Origin: Micropterix aruncella
Taxonomy: Eukaryota; Arthropoda; Insecta; Lepidoptera; Micropterigidae
NCBI GenBank assembly: GCA_944548615.1
Contig: OX155960.1
Coordinates: forward strand, 10,478,365 to 10,542,364
Length of the DNA stretch: 64,000 bases
Reading direction: 5' to 3'
Part shown: positions 11,113-22,648 of the stretch, piece after piece
Position numbering within the stretch: the first letter of the stretch is position 1
Layout of the letters: every line of letters starts with the position of its first letter
Position numbers and translations under genes: made by a program
The notes under the pieces: generated by a model
Database searches by the model: none
Seen by the model: the letters and a program-made list of their open reading frames with translations, nothing else
Told to the model about the DNA's origin: nothing

Positions 11113-11669
11113 GATTAAAAAAATTGGGAAAAGAGTGCCATCTACGTTGTTGCATTTGTAGTAAAATCCTGGTTGCCAAATTGTAATACGATGCTGAGCA
11201 ATCTAATACGCTATATAATCAACGGTAGTAGATTCTGTTGCATTTAAACTTCAAGCCCCAATATCTTTCATTGTTTTTAACTAAAGTTTTGAGACTACAA
11301 TACCAAATGAGACTAAAAGTCACAATGTCAAATTTCATTTGCCCCGCCAAATACCAATTCATATTTTCCCATCACGAGTGTAATCACTCACGTGAATCAT
11401 TGGAGTCAGATTAAATGTCTCATCATTGTAAACAACAAACGAGTCGACTCCTTGACTCTCGTACCAGTACTTAATAAATCGTCAACTGAAGAACATCACT
11501 GTGATTTACTCCCGCGTCGTCATTATTACACAATTACGAACTTGGTCTTTCTCCAGTCGGATCAAAGTGCACAAAAGGGGATCCTATACATATCCCCCTC
11601 AGTGACCACAGTAAATAAGAATGAATAGCATCCAAAATCTTATCACCAATACAATGAACTGACGTTTAA
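11113..11669. other. Intergenic DNA, weak repeat X similarity only
   Basis: Contains the small X-like piece at about 11150-11215. The rest shows no recognisable gene or element. Confidence 0.35.
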
Positions 11670-13109
11670 CCCGCTGAGCACGTAACATCCATTTGGGGAC
11701 ATGTATGGCGGCCGCCTACAATCCGAAACATCCGATTTTGGATATCGCGCTCTGCTCTTACGAAAATGTCGTTTAAATTTCGAAATGCGATTGTATATTC
11801 TATCGAATGATGCCATAATATAGCCAAATATGCAACACTATGAAATTGCTCGATTGCCGCATGCGATGTTAGAAATATGAATTACTACATCCCTTACAAA
11901 ATCGATGACCTCATTTCTGACGACAGTCGCGAACGGCCCATCCGCGGCATCGTATAATTCCGCGACGTGTTTGTGTTGTGAATTGTTTTGTGTATATAAG
12001 TGAAGTGTATACCGGATAAAAGTAAGTAATTTCCATTTTTAAGTAGTTTAGGCCTTAGGATTAAACAATTTACACAGCCCATTTGCTGTTTTTCACGAAT
12101 TTTCGAAGAAAACACTTTGGCGAAACCAGACGGCTCGCGAAAAATGGCCGTCTTTATTTTGTAATGTTTGTGAAATATCCCGTTATATCGCGAAACATGA
12201 CGTAATGTCGCTTTAATTTACTAATAAAATAGGTATTGCTTCATTTACATCCTAAGTTATCACATAATTAGGCGTATTTTGAACATTATATGTTGTTTTC
12301 TAATATGGCTCGCGAAAATGAAACTTGTTTTGATAATTACTATGAGAGAAAAAAGTGCGATTTTCCATAGTTTTTCGATGAAATGTGACTCTTTGGAGTA
12401 TAGTAATTAGTTATTAGACATATAATAAGTCTATGATAAGACAATATACTTGAAAAAATCTAACGAATTTTATATTATGGGCATTCAAAGTTTATTATTA
12501 GGTTCGGAAGTCAGAAACTCTCAAAACTTTAGATTTTTCTATAATATCAGACAAAGCTCAAAGTTCTGGTGTGATTTCTAAGAAGAAGTGATGTAGTAAT
12601 AAAGTTATTTTGAAAGAATTTCATATAAAAAAATACCATAAGTAGTCACAAATTAAAAATTAAAAAAATTTTTTTTTACGAGAATACATACAATTTTTCT
12701 TGGCTGAATAAATAAATATTTTTTCCGTATTTTTGTATGCAAATAAGTAAAAAAAAAATATCGCTTTGGTAAAGCATTTAATAAAGAACATAACTGTATT
12801 TACAATTTTTGATATTTACAAAAACTGTATTTACAAAAAAATCGAAATGATTTTATAGGCGAGTTTTTTCAGTTTGCCAATTTTGTAATATTTATTCATT
12901 ATTATCTTAATTGTTTTACGAGATAAGGTTATAATGTTTTATATGTCAAATTTCAATGCGATCATTTTTCTATTTATCTTTTTTAAATCCGATTAGTGGT
13001 TTATAAGTTATGATCGTTTTTCTCAAGGCCGTTGACTCGCGTCGATTTTTTGCGCGAATATGTCGCGCGCAAAAGTGATAGGTGAGTTTTTACCTCGCAA
13101 CGTGAGGGG
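11670..13109. mobile_element. piggyBac-like non-autonomous element with TTAA target duplication
   Basis: TTAA at 11666-11669 and 13110-13113 flanks a 1,440-bp unit that begins CCCGCTGAGCACG and ends CGTGAGGGG, so short CCC/GGG termini abut TTAA on both sides, as in piggyBac elements. No intact transposase is present. The interior is AT-rich with only short open frames. Assignment rests on the termini and target site, so it is tentative. Confidence 0.5.
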
Positions 13110-13113
13110 TTAA

Positions 13114-13437
13114 ACGCAAATAAGGTAGTTAATATTATGAAGTTGGTAACAGTTGGTTCCTCGCACCCTGAATAGTAGTAGCACCTGAAAGTCGTTCCTT
13201 ATAATGTCTTCTGCATCGCAACGAAACATAGATTCGGCTTTCAGTCATCTGGAAGTCAGCTTCGAAAGGTACACGCTTGCGTATACAGATAGAAAACGCC
13301 ATAGCAAATTACTCTCTTATACTTACTTAATACTTAAAGATAAAGTGTAAAAATATCCTTAGTAGCTAAGTATTTTTGGTGGTACAAAAATTAGAATAGG
13401 AAGCGGCCCTACGCGTATGGCAAATAACACGGATCGC
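13114..13437 (-). other. Probable 3' untranslated region of Src42A
   Basis: Lies directly downstream (minus strand) of the Src42A stop codon. No AATAAA on the minus strand was found in this interval, so the transcript may extend into the piggyBac-like element. Confidence 0.4.
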
Positions 13438-14172
13438 TCAGTCCTGCACTTCCCTGTAAGGGATCTCACTGGTCACGGTGAAACTTTCAAAGTAATGATT
13501 TAAAAATTCGAAAGTCGGCCTCTTATCGGGCACAGCGTCCCAGCACTGCAGCATTAGCCTATAGATGTCGTCCGGAAGCTGATGCGCTGGCGGTTTCGGC
13601 ATCCGGTATCCCCGCTCCACCTGGTCTATCACTTCCCGCCCGTGCATCCCCACGTAGGGAATCTGCCCGTACGTAAACAGCTCCATTAAGAGTATACCGT
13701 ACGACCAAACGTCGCTTTTAATCGAAAACCGTCCGTAGACGATTGCCTCAGGCGCAGTCCACTTCACTGGAAACCGCGATCCCTGCTTCGGGCAGTATTC
13801 GTTGTCTTCTATGACGCGCGCCAAGCCAAAATCGCATATTTTCGCCACGTTATTCTCGCCGATCAAAACATTCCTCGCGGCTAAATCGCGATGTATCAGC
13901 AGTTTCGATTCTAAGTATTCCATCCCGGAGGCGATTTGCGCGGCCACGTAGATCAGATCTTCAAATTGTAGGAATTTTCCTTCACCGTTTCGGAGGAACT
14001 CCAGCAACGAGCCTTTGCTCATGTACTCTTGGACGATGTAGACGGGTTCTTGATGCGAGCATACGGCGTACAGGGCGACGAGGCGCTTATGTCGGAATTT
14101 TTTCATGATTGCCGCTTCTTGGAGGAACGCTTGAGTGGACATGGTACCTTCGCGAAGCATTTTAACGGCCAC
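13438..14172 (-). CDS. Src42A: Src42A-type tyrosine kinase, last exon (most of the kinase domain and tail)
   Basis: Encodes 244 residues from the ATP-binding lysine to the end. Visible: VAVK (Lys 4 of the exon), the alpha-C glutamate in [11 protein letters not shown] (Glu 19), HRDLAARN (94-101), DFG (114-116), the activation-loop Tyr 126 in [32 protein letters not shown], and the carboxy tail [11 protein letters not shown] with the inhibitory Tyr 239 that Csk phosphorylates in this family. The exon begins GTG GCC after a TTTTCTAG acceptor (14173-14174), so its first codon is Val, not a start. The tail and the long block [11 protein letters not shown] favour Src42A over Src64B. All catalytic residues are present. 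Confidence 0.93.
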   Translation of the reverse strand: MAVKMLREGTMSTQAFLQEAAIMKKFRHKRLVALYAVCSHQEPVYIVQEYMSKGSLLEFLRNGEGKFLQFEDLIYVAAQIASGMEYLESKLLIHRDLAARNVLIGENNVAKICDFGLARVIEDNEYCPKQGSRFPVKWTAPEAIVYGRFSIKSDVWSYGILLMELFTYGQIPYVGMHGREVIDQVERGYRMPKPPAHQLPDDIYRLMLQCWDAVPDKRPTFEFLNHYFESFTVTSEIPYREVQD

Positions 14173-14227
14173 CTAGAAAAACAAAAAGAGTTTATTTAGA
14201 ATCATTGTTAGTTAGGGGACGTTGACT

Positions 14228-14657
14228 GCTATTTGTAAAGCTCTACAAGGCAAATGTGAGACCTATTCTTAAGTATGGTTATCAGCTCTGGAACCCCTAC
14301 TTATGCAAAGATGTCGACTTCCTGGAAAAGGTGCAGCAAAGGGCAACCAAAATACCAGTGGTCCTGAAGAATAGGAATTATGAAGATCGCTTGGAAGTAC
14401 TTCGACTAAGTACTCTCAAACAAAGACGATAAAGAGGGGACCTCATTGAGACATATACAATTGTCACAAATTATTACAATGTTCCTGGACTAAAGAATAT
14501 TTACAAATTCAACGTTAACACAAATCTTCCACATCACAGCAAAAAACTCAACCGTACAAAATTTAAATCTAGCGTGGATGTGTGGAACAAAATACTATTT
14601 GAAGTGATTAGTGCAAACTCTGTTAATATATTTAAAAACAGACTCGATTTGTAACTA
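14228..14657 (+). mobile_element. LINE-E fragment, reverse transcriptase carboxy end (intron of Src42A)
   Basis: Plus-strand coding remnant, antisense to Src42A: YKANVRPILKYGYQLWNPYL, DFLEKVQQRATK, YEDRLEVLRLSTLKQRR, a stop codon, then GDLIETYTIV and FKNRLDL before a terminal TAA. This is the carboxy-terminal region of a CR1/Jockey-like non-LTR polymerase. A second piece of the same family lies at 18764-19020. Confidence 0.7.
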
Positions 14658-15226
14658 AAAACATGTTAATATTGTTTATGAATAGCTTTACAAGATCTGA
14701 TCTAGACGTATCAGGAAAGTTGCCTGTCTAAAATAAATAATAACAATATTCTCTTCTGCTAGAGGGTGCAGCGGCAACTTAGTTCCTGAAAGGTGTGAAG
14801 TAAGCGATGCACCGTGCGAGCGAGCATCGGGTAGAAACCATCACAGTTGGACAAGACTACCGCAGTGCTGCCAGATGATTGCCACATTTTATAGCCTTAA
14901 TGCTTTTAAAAACAGAAAAATCTATGAACGGAATCAGAAAAAATATGAATGGAGCTAAATATGCAAAATATGCTATAGAATTTATTGTTTGGAATCGGGC
15001 CCATTATAATATATTATTACACTTCTGGGGGGTTAGCAGTGAACTCCAGACTGACGACGGGGAGCATGGTAGGTTTAGGACAGCTGTCTTGCCACATGTG
15101 AGCATCCACCTTACCCCTCATTCAATCCCCCCTTCGAAGCCATAGAATTTGAGATGTAGAAATTGCAGTTTTAGATATTTTTTCTACAAAGCAATTGATT
15201 TTTTTCCTGGACAGATAGACCAAGAT

Positions 15227-15525
15227 CTTTAAAAACATTTATTTACAACATTATCTCTCAGTGCATTGGAGGAGGAACGCAAAAGTGCCCAAGTGTTGTC
15301 CAGTCATTCTGGCATTGAAGGCCAACAGCACGAGCCTTACTGTTGCTGTCATAGTCTACTCGCAAGAGGGGTTCTGTCAGTTCCACATAGCTCATGGTTG
15401 TAGTACTATATCCTAGACCATTGCCATTCTGGCTGATTCCAGCAAGAAACTTTTTATGGAAGTCTAGCGGGCTTGTAAATTATTCGATTTATTTACTAAG
15501 TGCTTCAATATTGCTGGATCTTTAA
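15227..15525 (-). pseudogene. 5'-truncated retrocopy of an unidentified gene, in a Src42A intron
   Basis: On the minus strand 15471-15258 is open for 71 codons, ending PPPMH and a TGA, with AATAAA shortly after. Readable segments are SPLDFHKKFLAGISQNGNG, GYSTTTMSYVELTEPLLRV and LQCQNDWTTLGHFCV. In the same frame upstream, SNIEALSK continues but is broken by two TAA codons, consistent with a decayed processed copy. The direct repeat TTTTAAAGATC flanks it on both sides (about 15515-15525 and 15227-15237). I do not recognise the parent gene. An alternative is a weakly spliced nested terminal exon. Confidence 0.6.
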
Positions 15526-15715
15526 AACTCTACAGAAACGAATATAAAATAATACAGTGCGTCATTCACTTCACACCCTTCGAGAATTAAATTGCAGCAT
15601 TACACAACAAAATTGCGCGCACATCCCCATTCCATAGCCGTTTCAATAAAGGGTTTTGGAGTAGGAAACGAATTGGAATATTAAAAAAGAGAAAATTCAT
15701 TAATATCTGGCATAC

Positions 15716-15903
15716 CTCAATATTATTCCTCCATTTGCCGTAGTACACCTCCCCGAAGTTACCCTGTCCGAGTTTCCGGATGAGCTGTATCTCCGTACGA
15801 GGAATCTCCCACTTGTCCCGCAATTCCGGACCCAAATCCCACATCTGCGGTTCGGGTTTGGGACACGGCCTCGCCAAGACGTGGCATAATCCTAGGGCAT
15901 TTT
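15716..15903 (-). CDS. Src42A: Src42A-type kinase, exon for SH2 end and kinase N-lobe
   Basis: Read on the minus strand after a TTTCAG acceptor: NALGLCHVLARPCPKP (end of SH2 and linker), MWDLGPELRDKWEIPR (start of catalytic domain), then the glycine-rich loop GQGNFGEVYYGKW. The exon ends in Glu before a GTATG donor, so the protein continues Glu-Val-Ala-Val-Lys across the junction with the last exon. The incoming phase matches the SH2 exon: one base from that exon plus two from this one make Lys. Confidence 0.92.
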
Positions 15904-16206
15904 CTGAAATAAAATAATATACTATTAACATCCTCGATTTCATAATTAGTCACTTCGATATCGGCGTTCAAAGACCATATAGGGATGCATAATATGCACA
16001 ATGTTGGATTCGACCGAGTCGCATCAATAACAACGGCGGGTGCAGGCAAACTACATATAAAAGTCACGCCACTTGCGATATTCTCCCTGGTTAAAAATGA
16101 TCCAATTTGGCCAGTTTCCTCTTTTGCAGAAAAACAGCCAAAGCCGTCACTATTAATAAACGAGTAGGAGCTATAAAGGTAGAAGTAGAGAAAGCGCGTA
16201 ACTCAC
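15904..16206 (-). other. Src42A intron
   Basis: A 303-bp intron with no recognisable element; open frames here are extensions of the neighbouring exons. Confidence 0.6.
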
Positions 16207-16460
16207 TGGTGTAGCTGAGCACCAGGGAGGGCAGGCTGGGGAAGGTCTGGTTGGTGGCGATGTAGAAGCCGCCGTTGTCGAGCGGCTTGATCTTGTAGTG
16301 CTTGACGTGGTAGCCGCGCCCGTCCTCCCAGTCCTTCACGCTCAGGCTGAAGCCCAGCGGGTTGTGCTCGGCCGGCCGGACCAGGAACGTGCCCCGCGGG
16401 TTGGCCGCCGCCAGCAGCGACTTGTCCGCCTCCTTGCGCGACACCAGGGGGAAGAACCAG
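16207..16460 (-). CDS. Src42A: Src42A-type kinase, SH2 domain exon
   Basis: Encodes most of the SH2 domain that binds phosphotyrosine: WFF at the start, GTFLVRPAEHNPLGFSLSV with the phosphate-binding FLVR arginine, VKHYKIKPLDNGGFYIATNQ, and FPSLPSLVLSYT. It begins with one base completing a codon after a TTTCCAG acceptor and ends after one base of the Lys codon before GTGAGT. Third codon positions are very rich in G and C (for example the run of CTG, GGC and AAG codons), unlike the kinase exon. Confidence 0.92.
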
Positions 16461-17039
16461 CTGGAAACCACCAAAACGTCTCCCCGTAACCATCACTCGA
16501 AGAAAAAACTCAGGGGAAAAAAGCATACTCGTAATCGCTAAGACGGCCAACTCTACTCTCTCTCTCTATGATAAGAATGACTTTCCAACGTGTGTTAATA
16601 GAGGCGCTTATAGAGATCTACGAGAAATTACATTACATTACATTTTCGTCGTGTCCAATTGACGGCTAAAGACCGCTCTTGGACGTGTCAAAATAATTGG
16701 GTTATGTAGTAAGTTTCGTTTCTACTCTTTACTGAATATACATAGTTAGTCAAGAATTAACTACTAGATTGCCAGACTATAAATATAAACAATCAAAATA
16801 GAAGCTTAATATTTGAAGTAGTTAGTGATTCAAAAAGATACGTAGTAAAATTATTTATCGTAATATTCAAATTGTCAGTAAAATGTTAAATAATCAAATT
16901 AAATCTACGTTATGCATTTTAAACTAAAAGTACAGATATAAGACCATATAAAATAATCAGACAATAAGGCTCTACTTTTTTAAGTAATTTAAATGGCCAC
17001 AATATTTGAAAAATCATGGCCCTCAAATTCAGCCAAATT

Positions 17040-18756
17040 ATAGAAAGGGTGGCCTATCAGCATCTCCTTGATGTTTTTTTAAAATTTTATGTCCTCCAGC
17101 TGTTTAGATTTTGTAGGGAGTAAATTATAGAATTTAATGCTAAGGTACAAGTAGCTTTTCTGTACTTTTGCCAATCGTATTCGGGGTACGCATAAAAGGG
17201 AGTCACCGCGGGTATGATGCGAGTGAATGTCTGCATTAATTGGTGTTTCTGTTAGGTGCTGTCTAGCATACATTAAACGCTGGTATATGAACGCCGAATA
17301 CATAGTCATTACCCTTGCCTTGATGAAATATTCTTTGCATGAGGTCCTAGTCGTTACCTGATACATGCTACGCAGTGCTCTCTTTTGCAAAAGAAAGATT
17401 CTTTTACTGGTTGCAGCATTTCCCCAAAATAGTAGTCCATAAGTCATTAATGAGTTAAAATACGCAAAATATACTGATTTGGCTGCCGCAAAACCACAAA
17501 GACTTCTGATTTTTTTAATAGAGTATATCGAGCTACATAGCTTACTAGCTAATTGTTGCGCATTCCATTGTAATTTACTGTCAATTCTTAATCCTAGAAA
17601 ATTTATATCTTGTGATGTCGATTTCAAAAAAGTCGTGTAATTCATTTAAATAGTCAACATTGGCAGGTCTTAAGCGAAAAGGAATTATTTTTGATTTTGT
17701 AATATTTAGACGTAATTCATTAGAATTAAACCAAATCAAGAGTTGATCAATCGTATACCTAATTCTATTTATTAATGATTCCTTATTTTGGTCACAGAAG
17801 ATAAGAGATGTGTCATCTGCAAACAGTGTAATGTCATCATTCTCGGATGACACACATCCCGGCAAGTCATTGGTGTACACTAAAAATAAAAATGGACCTA
17901 GAATGGAACCTTGAGGTACACCCTTTGTTACTAGAATCGGTTGGCTTCTTGTTCCATTTACTTCTGTCGTTTGATACCTATTTTGCAGGTATGATTGAAT
18001 TAGATTTAGCCCTTTGTCTCTGATACCATAGTGATCTAATTTATTCAGTAGAATATTGTGGTTAATGCAGTCAAATGCTTTTGATAGGTTACAAAATAGA
18101 CCAATAACTGTTTTTGAACTATCCAGCCCATTCAATAACTCATGCAGTAGTTTCGATGTTGCATTAACAGTCGATAATCCTGCCCGAAAACCAAACTGTT
18201 TACTGTTAATAATGTCGAGAGTGTCGAAAAATTTAGTAATGCGATTCAATATTAACTTTTCAAAAATTTTGCTAAAGGCCGGTAATAGGGATATCGGTCT
18301 ATAGTTATCTATGTTATCACGACACCCTTTTTTGAATTAAGGTATAATTTTTGCCAATTTTAATTTGTCCGGAAAGGTGCCTTCTACTATGCATGAATTA
18401 AACAGAGCGCAAAGATAATCTGCTAGTGCAGGCGTTGATGACTTTAGTAATCGGCTGGACACATACCACATGTCAGTCGGCGACTTGGACTTAAGAGATT
18501 GGGCTACTTTTATAATCCCCTCCCTAGTCACAGAGGACAATACACAACACTCTGGGGTTCTGGGTCGGAATTTTTCCAAAATTTTAACAGCTGAAGTCGG
18601 ATCTGCTGACTGATTGGACGATGTGATTCCGCCGATAGCCTCAAAATAATTGTTAAACAATTCGGCAACTTTATTGGGATTGTCGTACTGATAATTATTT
18701 ACATTAAAGGAGAGAGGCCACCGACATCTGTTGCGAGGTCTCTGACTTAATAACAT
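17040..18756 (-). pseudogene. LINE-D: non-LTR reverse transcriptase, broken (intron of Src42A)
   Basis: Same strand as Src42A. Segments in order: FNNYFEAIGG, SPTDMWYVSSRLLK, FPDKLKLAKIIP, an in-frame TAA at about 18341, NYRPISLLPAFSKIFEKLI, QFGFRAGLSTVNA, LSKAFDCINHNILL, VTKGVPQGSILGPFLFLVY, LFADDTSLIF, then a frameshift near 17620 and LGLRIDSKLQW to the carboxy end. Motif A reads FCNLSKAFD, with Asn where an Asp is expected. The polymerase is of CR1/Jockey style. The endonuclease is missing, so the copy is 5'-truncated. Confidence 0.85.
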
Positions 18757-18763
18757 CCGAATA

Positions 18764-19020
18764 TATGAGACCTATTCTAGAGTATGACTATCAGCTCTGG
18801 AATTCTAACTTATGCCAAGATATAAGTGTCCTGTAAAAGGTGCAGCATAGGGCAACCAAAATTCTAGTGGGCCTTAGGAATAGGAATTAGGAAGATCGCT
18901 CGGCGTCACTCGGACTCTCAAACAAAGAAGACGAAGAGGGAACCCGATTGAGACACAAAATTCTCACAAATTATTACGATGTACCCGGGCTAGAGAATAT
19001 AACAAATTCAACATTCAACA
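18764..19020 (+). mobile_element. LINE-E fragment, second copy
   Basis: Same family as 14228-14657: GAGACCTATTCT, ATCAGCTCTGGAA and GGTGCAGCA occur in the same order, with small indels that break the frame. It abuts LINE-D in the opposite orientation with only 7 bp between. Confidence 0.7.
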
Positions 19021-19024
19021 TTTT

Positions 19025-20430
19025 AAGCCCCATGAGATGAATGAGATTATTTCCAGATTGAAGTCTGGCTTTGTGTCTGTGTCTGTCTGTATGTATTCCT
19101 CCACGATAGAGCCCAAATGCCTAATCCGATTGAGCTGAATTTGGTCATGGCAAGAATTGAAAAGATTGTGGTTGAAATCGGTCCACCGGAGGTGCACTAG
19201 TCATATATCAATCTCGAAATATTGGACTTAGGGCCGATTTTTCAATCGTCAGATAAACTGTCTAATATATATCCAAGGAATTATTTTATCTGTTGATTTA
19301 TTCATCGAATAACATTGGCGAGTTTTTCAATCATCAAATAACTGTCAAATAGTTATTGGAAGATTTTTCGCTATGTTGGCAGCACTAACTTCAGACAATA
19401 CACGAAAAGCGAGACAGAATGATTGAACCACTCTATATGCTAGAGCGAGAAGTTCTTAAAAAATATTTATTTGCTTTCAACATAACCTCGAATTGCGCGC
19501 TTCGTCTGTTTGTCGTGTGCGTCTTTCGTGAATTTGCGAGTTTGTCGTTTAAAAATGGAAAATTTAATAATAAAACGAGATAGGTCTGTTAGTTTCACGA
19601 CAAGTAATTCCATCATAGGTGGTTTTGATGCATCATCATAAGCATGAACTAACCTTTATGCATTGTGTTTAATTAGGTCTTCAATCGATGTCAGCAGATA
19701 CTGGACAGTTTCTTTTTGTAGTCTGAATCTTCGCTTAAATTCCACATCATCCCATTGCACAAAAAATTATCCGGTCTGTTTCTCACTACTCTTTGTTTTC
19801 TCAGAACCGGATTTAAGTAATTATAATTTCTGCTTCTTCTTCAATAGCAACGTCATCTAACACAGCGAATAAATCTATTTCTCAACGCAAAAGATCACCA
19901 GAAATTATCACAACCTAACCTCTCACTGTCAAAATCAGTTTGACGGATCAATTTATCGGTCGAATAACTCGTTACCTGACCCTCGGAGCAGTGGATAACT
20001 TTATTCAGCGAATAGTATTTTTATTCCTTTGATAACTGTTAACTGACTATTGAAAAATTAAATTTTGCACTATCTAATGAATAAGTCCTATCCGACTGTT
20101 TATCTGACGATTGAAAAATCGGCCCTAAGAGACTTTAAATTCAGTATACAGATGCCTCGTTGGGTTGAAATCTGGTTGTGAAATTTTGGTTGGAATATCT
20201 CATATACAACCTACACTAATAATATTTAAATTCCGCCATTTAAATCAAATATTAATCGAGAGGCTAGCCGAGAAACGAACCGAGCCACTCGAGGGCGTCG
20301 TTTAACGGAACCCAAATAAGTTCGTTCACCGGCCGAGAGAGGGTGGTCATCGAGTTTATTTATGACATTACTATTCAGATGAAATTAGTCCTCGGCTACT
20401 CGCCGGGAAAGTCTCGTGGTGACAATCGTT
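19025..20430. repeat. Dispersed repeat 'Q', copy 1, split by a Harbinger-like element
   Basis: Left part 19025-19227 and right part 20130 to about 20430. Shared with 35755-36240 and 59600-60115: CAGATTGAAGTCT, GAGCTGAATTTGG, GTGGTTGAAATCGGT, and the later GAGAAACGAAC block. The type is unknown. The wording resembles non-coding parts of insect Helitrons, but no Helitron ends were found. Confidence 0.5.
19228..20129 (-). mobile_element. PIF/Harbinger-like deletion derivative
   Basis: About 30-bp terminal inverted repeats: GGGCCGATTTTTCAATCGTC at the left and its complement at 20102-20129. The minus strand near 19760-19660 still encodes QWDDVEFKRRFRLQKETVQY and LLTSIED, which resembles the amino end of Harbinger transposases. 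The flanks are TTA and TAA, so a clean 3-bp duplication cannot be claimed. Confidence 0.65.
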
Positions 20431-20487
20431 TTTTTTTATAAACCATAAAATGAAACAGGATATAATGCAAAGCCTTTTTAAACTCAC

Positions 20488-20743
20488 TCTTCGCACTCGA
20501 CGGAGCTCTCCTCGGCTACGAAGTTGACGGGTACGAGGCCCTCGCGGCGGGTGGCGAGGTGCAGAACGCGCCACCAGTCGGCCTCGCTGTCGTTCAGCAC
20601 TTCCATGCGGTCGCCCTTGCGGAAGGACATGTCGCTGTCGGCGCGAGCCGCGTACGAGCACAGCGCCTTCACCACGCGCCGCCCGTTTGCCATCGTCCCG
20701 CCCGCTACCATTGTGCCCATCGAGTTGGCCGATACCGCGTGCG
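20488..20743 (-). CDS. Src42A: Src42A-type kinase, SH3 domain exon
   Basis: Encodes the SH3 domain: VVKALCSYAARADSDMSF, RKGDRMEVLNDSEADWWRV (ligand-binding Trp pair present), then EGLVPVNFVAEES. The acceptor is TTGCAG (20744-20745) and the donor GTGAGT after the first two bases of an Asp codon, completed by the SH2 exon. The motif usually written ALYDY/ALYSY is ALCSY here, so the first conserved Tyr of the peptide-binding groove is Cys. The exon is very GC-rich. Open frames on the plus strand across it are antisense shadows. Confidence 0.9.
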
Positions 20744-21029
20744 CTGCAACACAAACAACTTTATTACGACAATATTCAAATGTCCTTTTTAAAGAGCGTT
20801 TTACTGGGAAACAGTGTCTCGAGTGAGAAAAACAAATGGGCAAAACCCAAACGAGAACAGTGTCAGGACTAATTAATGACAGGACGTAATGTCTAACGAA
20901 CCATCGGAAAGAGGACCGATTCTCTTTACAGGAAATGCAGAGAGGAAGATGTGACCGCTTCGCGAGTTTTGTGCGATTGTCACACTTTACACTGTTTCGA
21001 AGTCGCTTGCGCGGCCCCTACCTCGGCTG

Positions 21030-22400
21030 TAGAATTTTAAAACCTAGCAAGAGACATTTCTTCAAAAAACGTGTTTTTGCATATTTGCATCTTGCTAGGT
21101 ATTTTCTCATAAAAAAACATTGTCAACGTGCCAAAAAACACTCAAAAACGAAAACATATGTTTGCAATAACCTAGCAAGTATGCATCGATGCAAAAACAT
21201 GTTTGGTAAACCGTTTTAGAACATAGTTTAGCACAACGACCATTTTAAAACCCAGTAAGGGCATGTCCCTTGCTATGTTTTGAAATTGACAATGTGACTT
21301 ACTAGGTTTTCAAATGGTAGCATCAAAGTTAAATTGCGCGGGTAAACACCAGTATAGCTCAAGCGGCTGGCGCGAATGGATTGTTTTTGTTTAATGGTTA
21401 ATTTACGTACTGAAAAGGGGCTACTAGAAAGTTCTACAGGTCTCCATTGATGATAAATGCCACAAAGAACTTAGACACCGGAGCGTGAGTGTGTTTATTG
21501 AGATTGAATTGAAAATTCTTACCAGCGCTTTCAGATAAAAAAAAAATTGATTTTAATCGCAATAATAGCCTAATTCAGTAATATTCACAGCCCATCAACA
21601 AGCAGCGATCTTTACAGTCAGAAACAGCTTGTCACTCGAACAGCACATGTAAAGAACCCACATCTTTAATAAACAAAATAAGCCGGAACAAAATGAAAAA
21701 TCCCTTTATAGAAGAGACTTGTAGTGAAAAATGTCATAAAAATTATAAATTGTATACAATGAATAAAAGGAAAACAATGTGGGATAATTATAGGAATATG
21801 TCGTATACCAACGAGATACCAATAATATTTTTTGACGCAGTGGCAGCGTTTATTGAGATGAAGAAGTTTAATCTGCATTTATTACCTGCCATGAAAGATT
21901 TGCCTAGAGGCATAAAAAAATAAGAAAGAAGGAATTGTGTCAAAATTACTTCCGCTTATGCCGATTAATAAAAGAGAGTTTTGGCTTCATTTACCAACAA
22001 GGAATGATTCTCAAGATTTAGTAACGAGCGGTCAAAGATCATGTTAATCTTATAACAGCACTTACTAGGTATATGAAAAAGTTAAAGCCTCAAATTTTAT
22101 ATTGAAACCAGATAAAGCCCTGGTTATGCATCTTACTATGTTTTGAAATTATAAATTGGATCTGTTCTAAGTTTTAATTACCATTTATTCTTTAGTACGT
22201 GCTTTAAAAATGTAATATTAATGCAATTAGTAAAAATGTATATCCTATCTCAAACCGAGGATATACTGCAAATTTTGATTTCACCCCTGTTACGATAGGA
22301 GTCACAGTTTAGTTGCGGCTCGCCTTCGAAGTGGAAAACTCGGTTTTTCGCTCTCTTGTAAAATTTGTGTCGCGTCCCTTACTATGTTTCGATATTGCAC
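21030..22400. repeat. Cluster of a short motif (C)TTRCTAKGTTTT in a Src42A intron
   Basis: Nine related occurrences in both orientations: about 21033-21053, 21091-21107, 21165-21180, 21241-21262, 21267-21288, 21296-21316, 22061-22075, 22130-22150 and 22376-22396. Typical forms are CTTGCTATGTTTTGAAATTG and CTTACTAGGTTTTCAAAT. It may be a decayed tandem or foldback repeat. No function can be assigned. Confidence 0.45.
21693..21923 (+). pseudogene. Possible fragment of a transposon-type cysteine-rich protein
   Basis: A 76-codon frame starting NPFIEETCSEKCHKN and continuing MWDNYRNMSYTN resembles the Cys-X3-Cys / Trp-X2-Tyr pattern seen at the start of some insect transposon-derived proteins. 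It is antisense to Src42A and isolated. Chance cannot be excluded. Confidence 0.2.
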
Positions 22401-22648
22401 AGTCGACCTGACGATAATGGCACGAGGAAACGAGGCACCCTTCGTCCATCCGTATCGCTCGGGATCGGGTGGCCGAGTCGCTTCTAAGCAGAGGCGACAT
22501 CGGGTCGCCTAAGGGTGGACAACGGAAACTGGAAAATGTCTAGGGGGTGGATTAGAGGACACAGTCATAGGGCGGTCCGGTATGTAGGATGTCAGCGGGA
22601 GAGCCGTTGGGCCCGGAGTGCCTCGGGGCGACAAAAGGGCGCACTCAC

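Noticed and set aside
13438..14172. Src64B rather than Src42A
   Set aside because: The carboxy tail [11 protein letters not shown] and the WDLGPELRD linker fit Src42A; the Src64B tail and SH2 wording differ.
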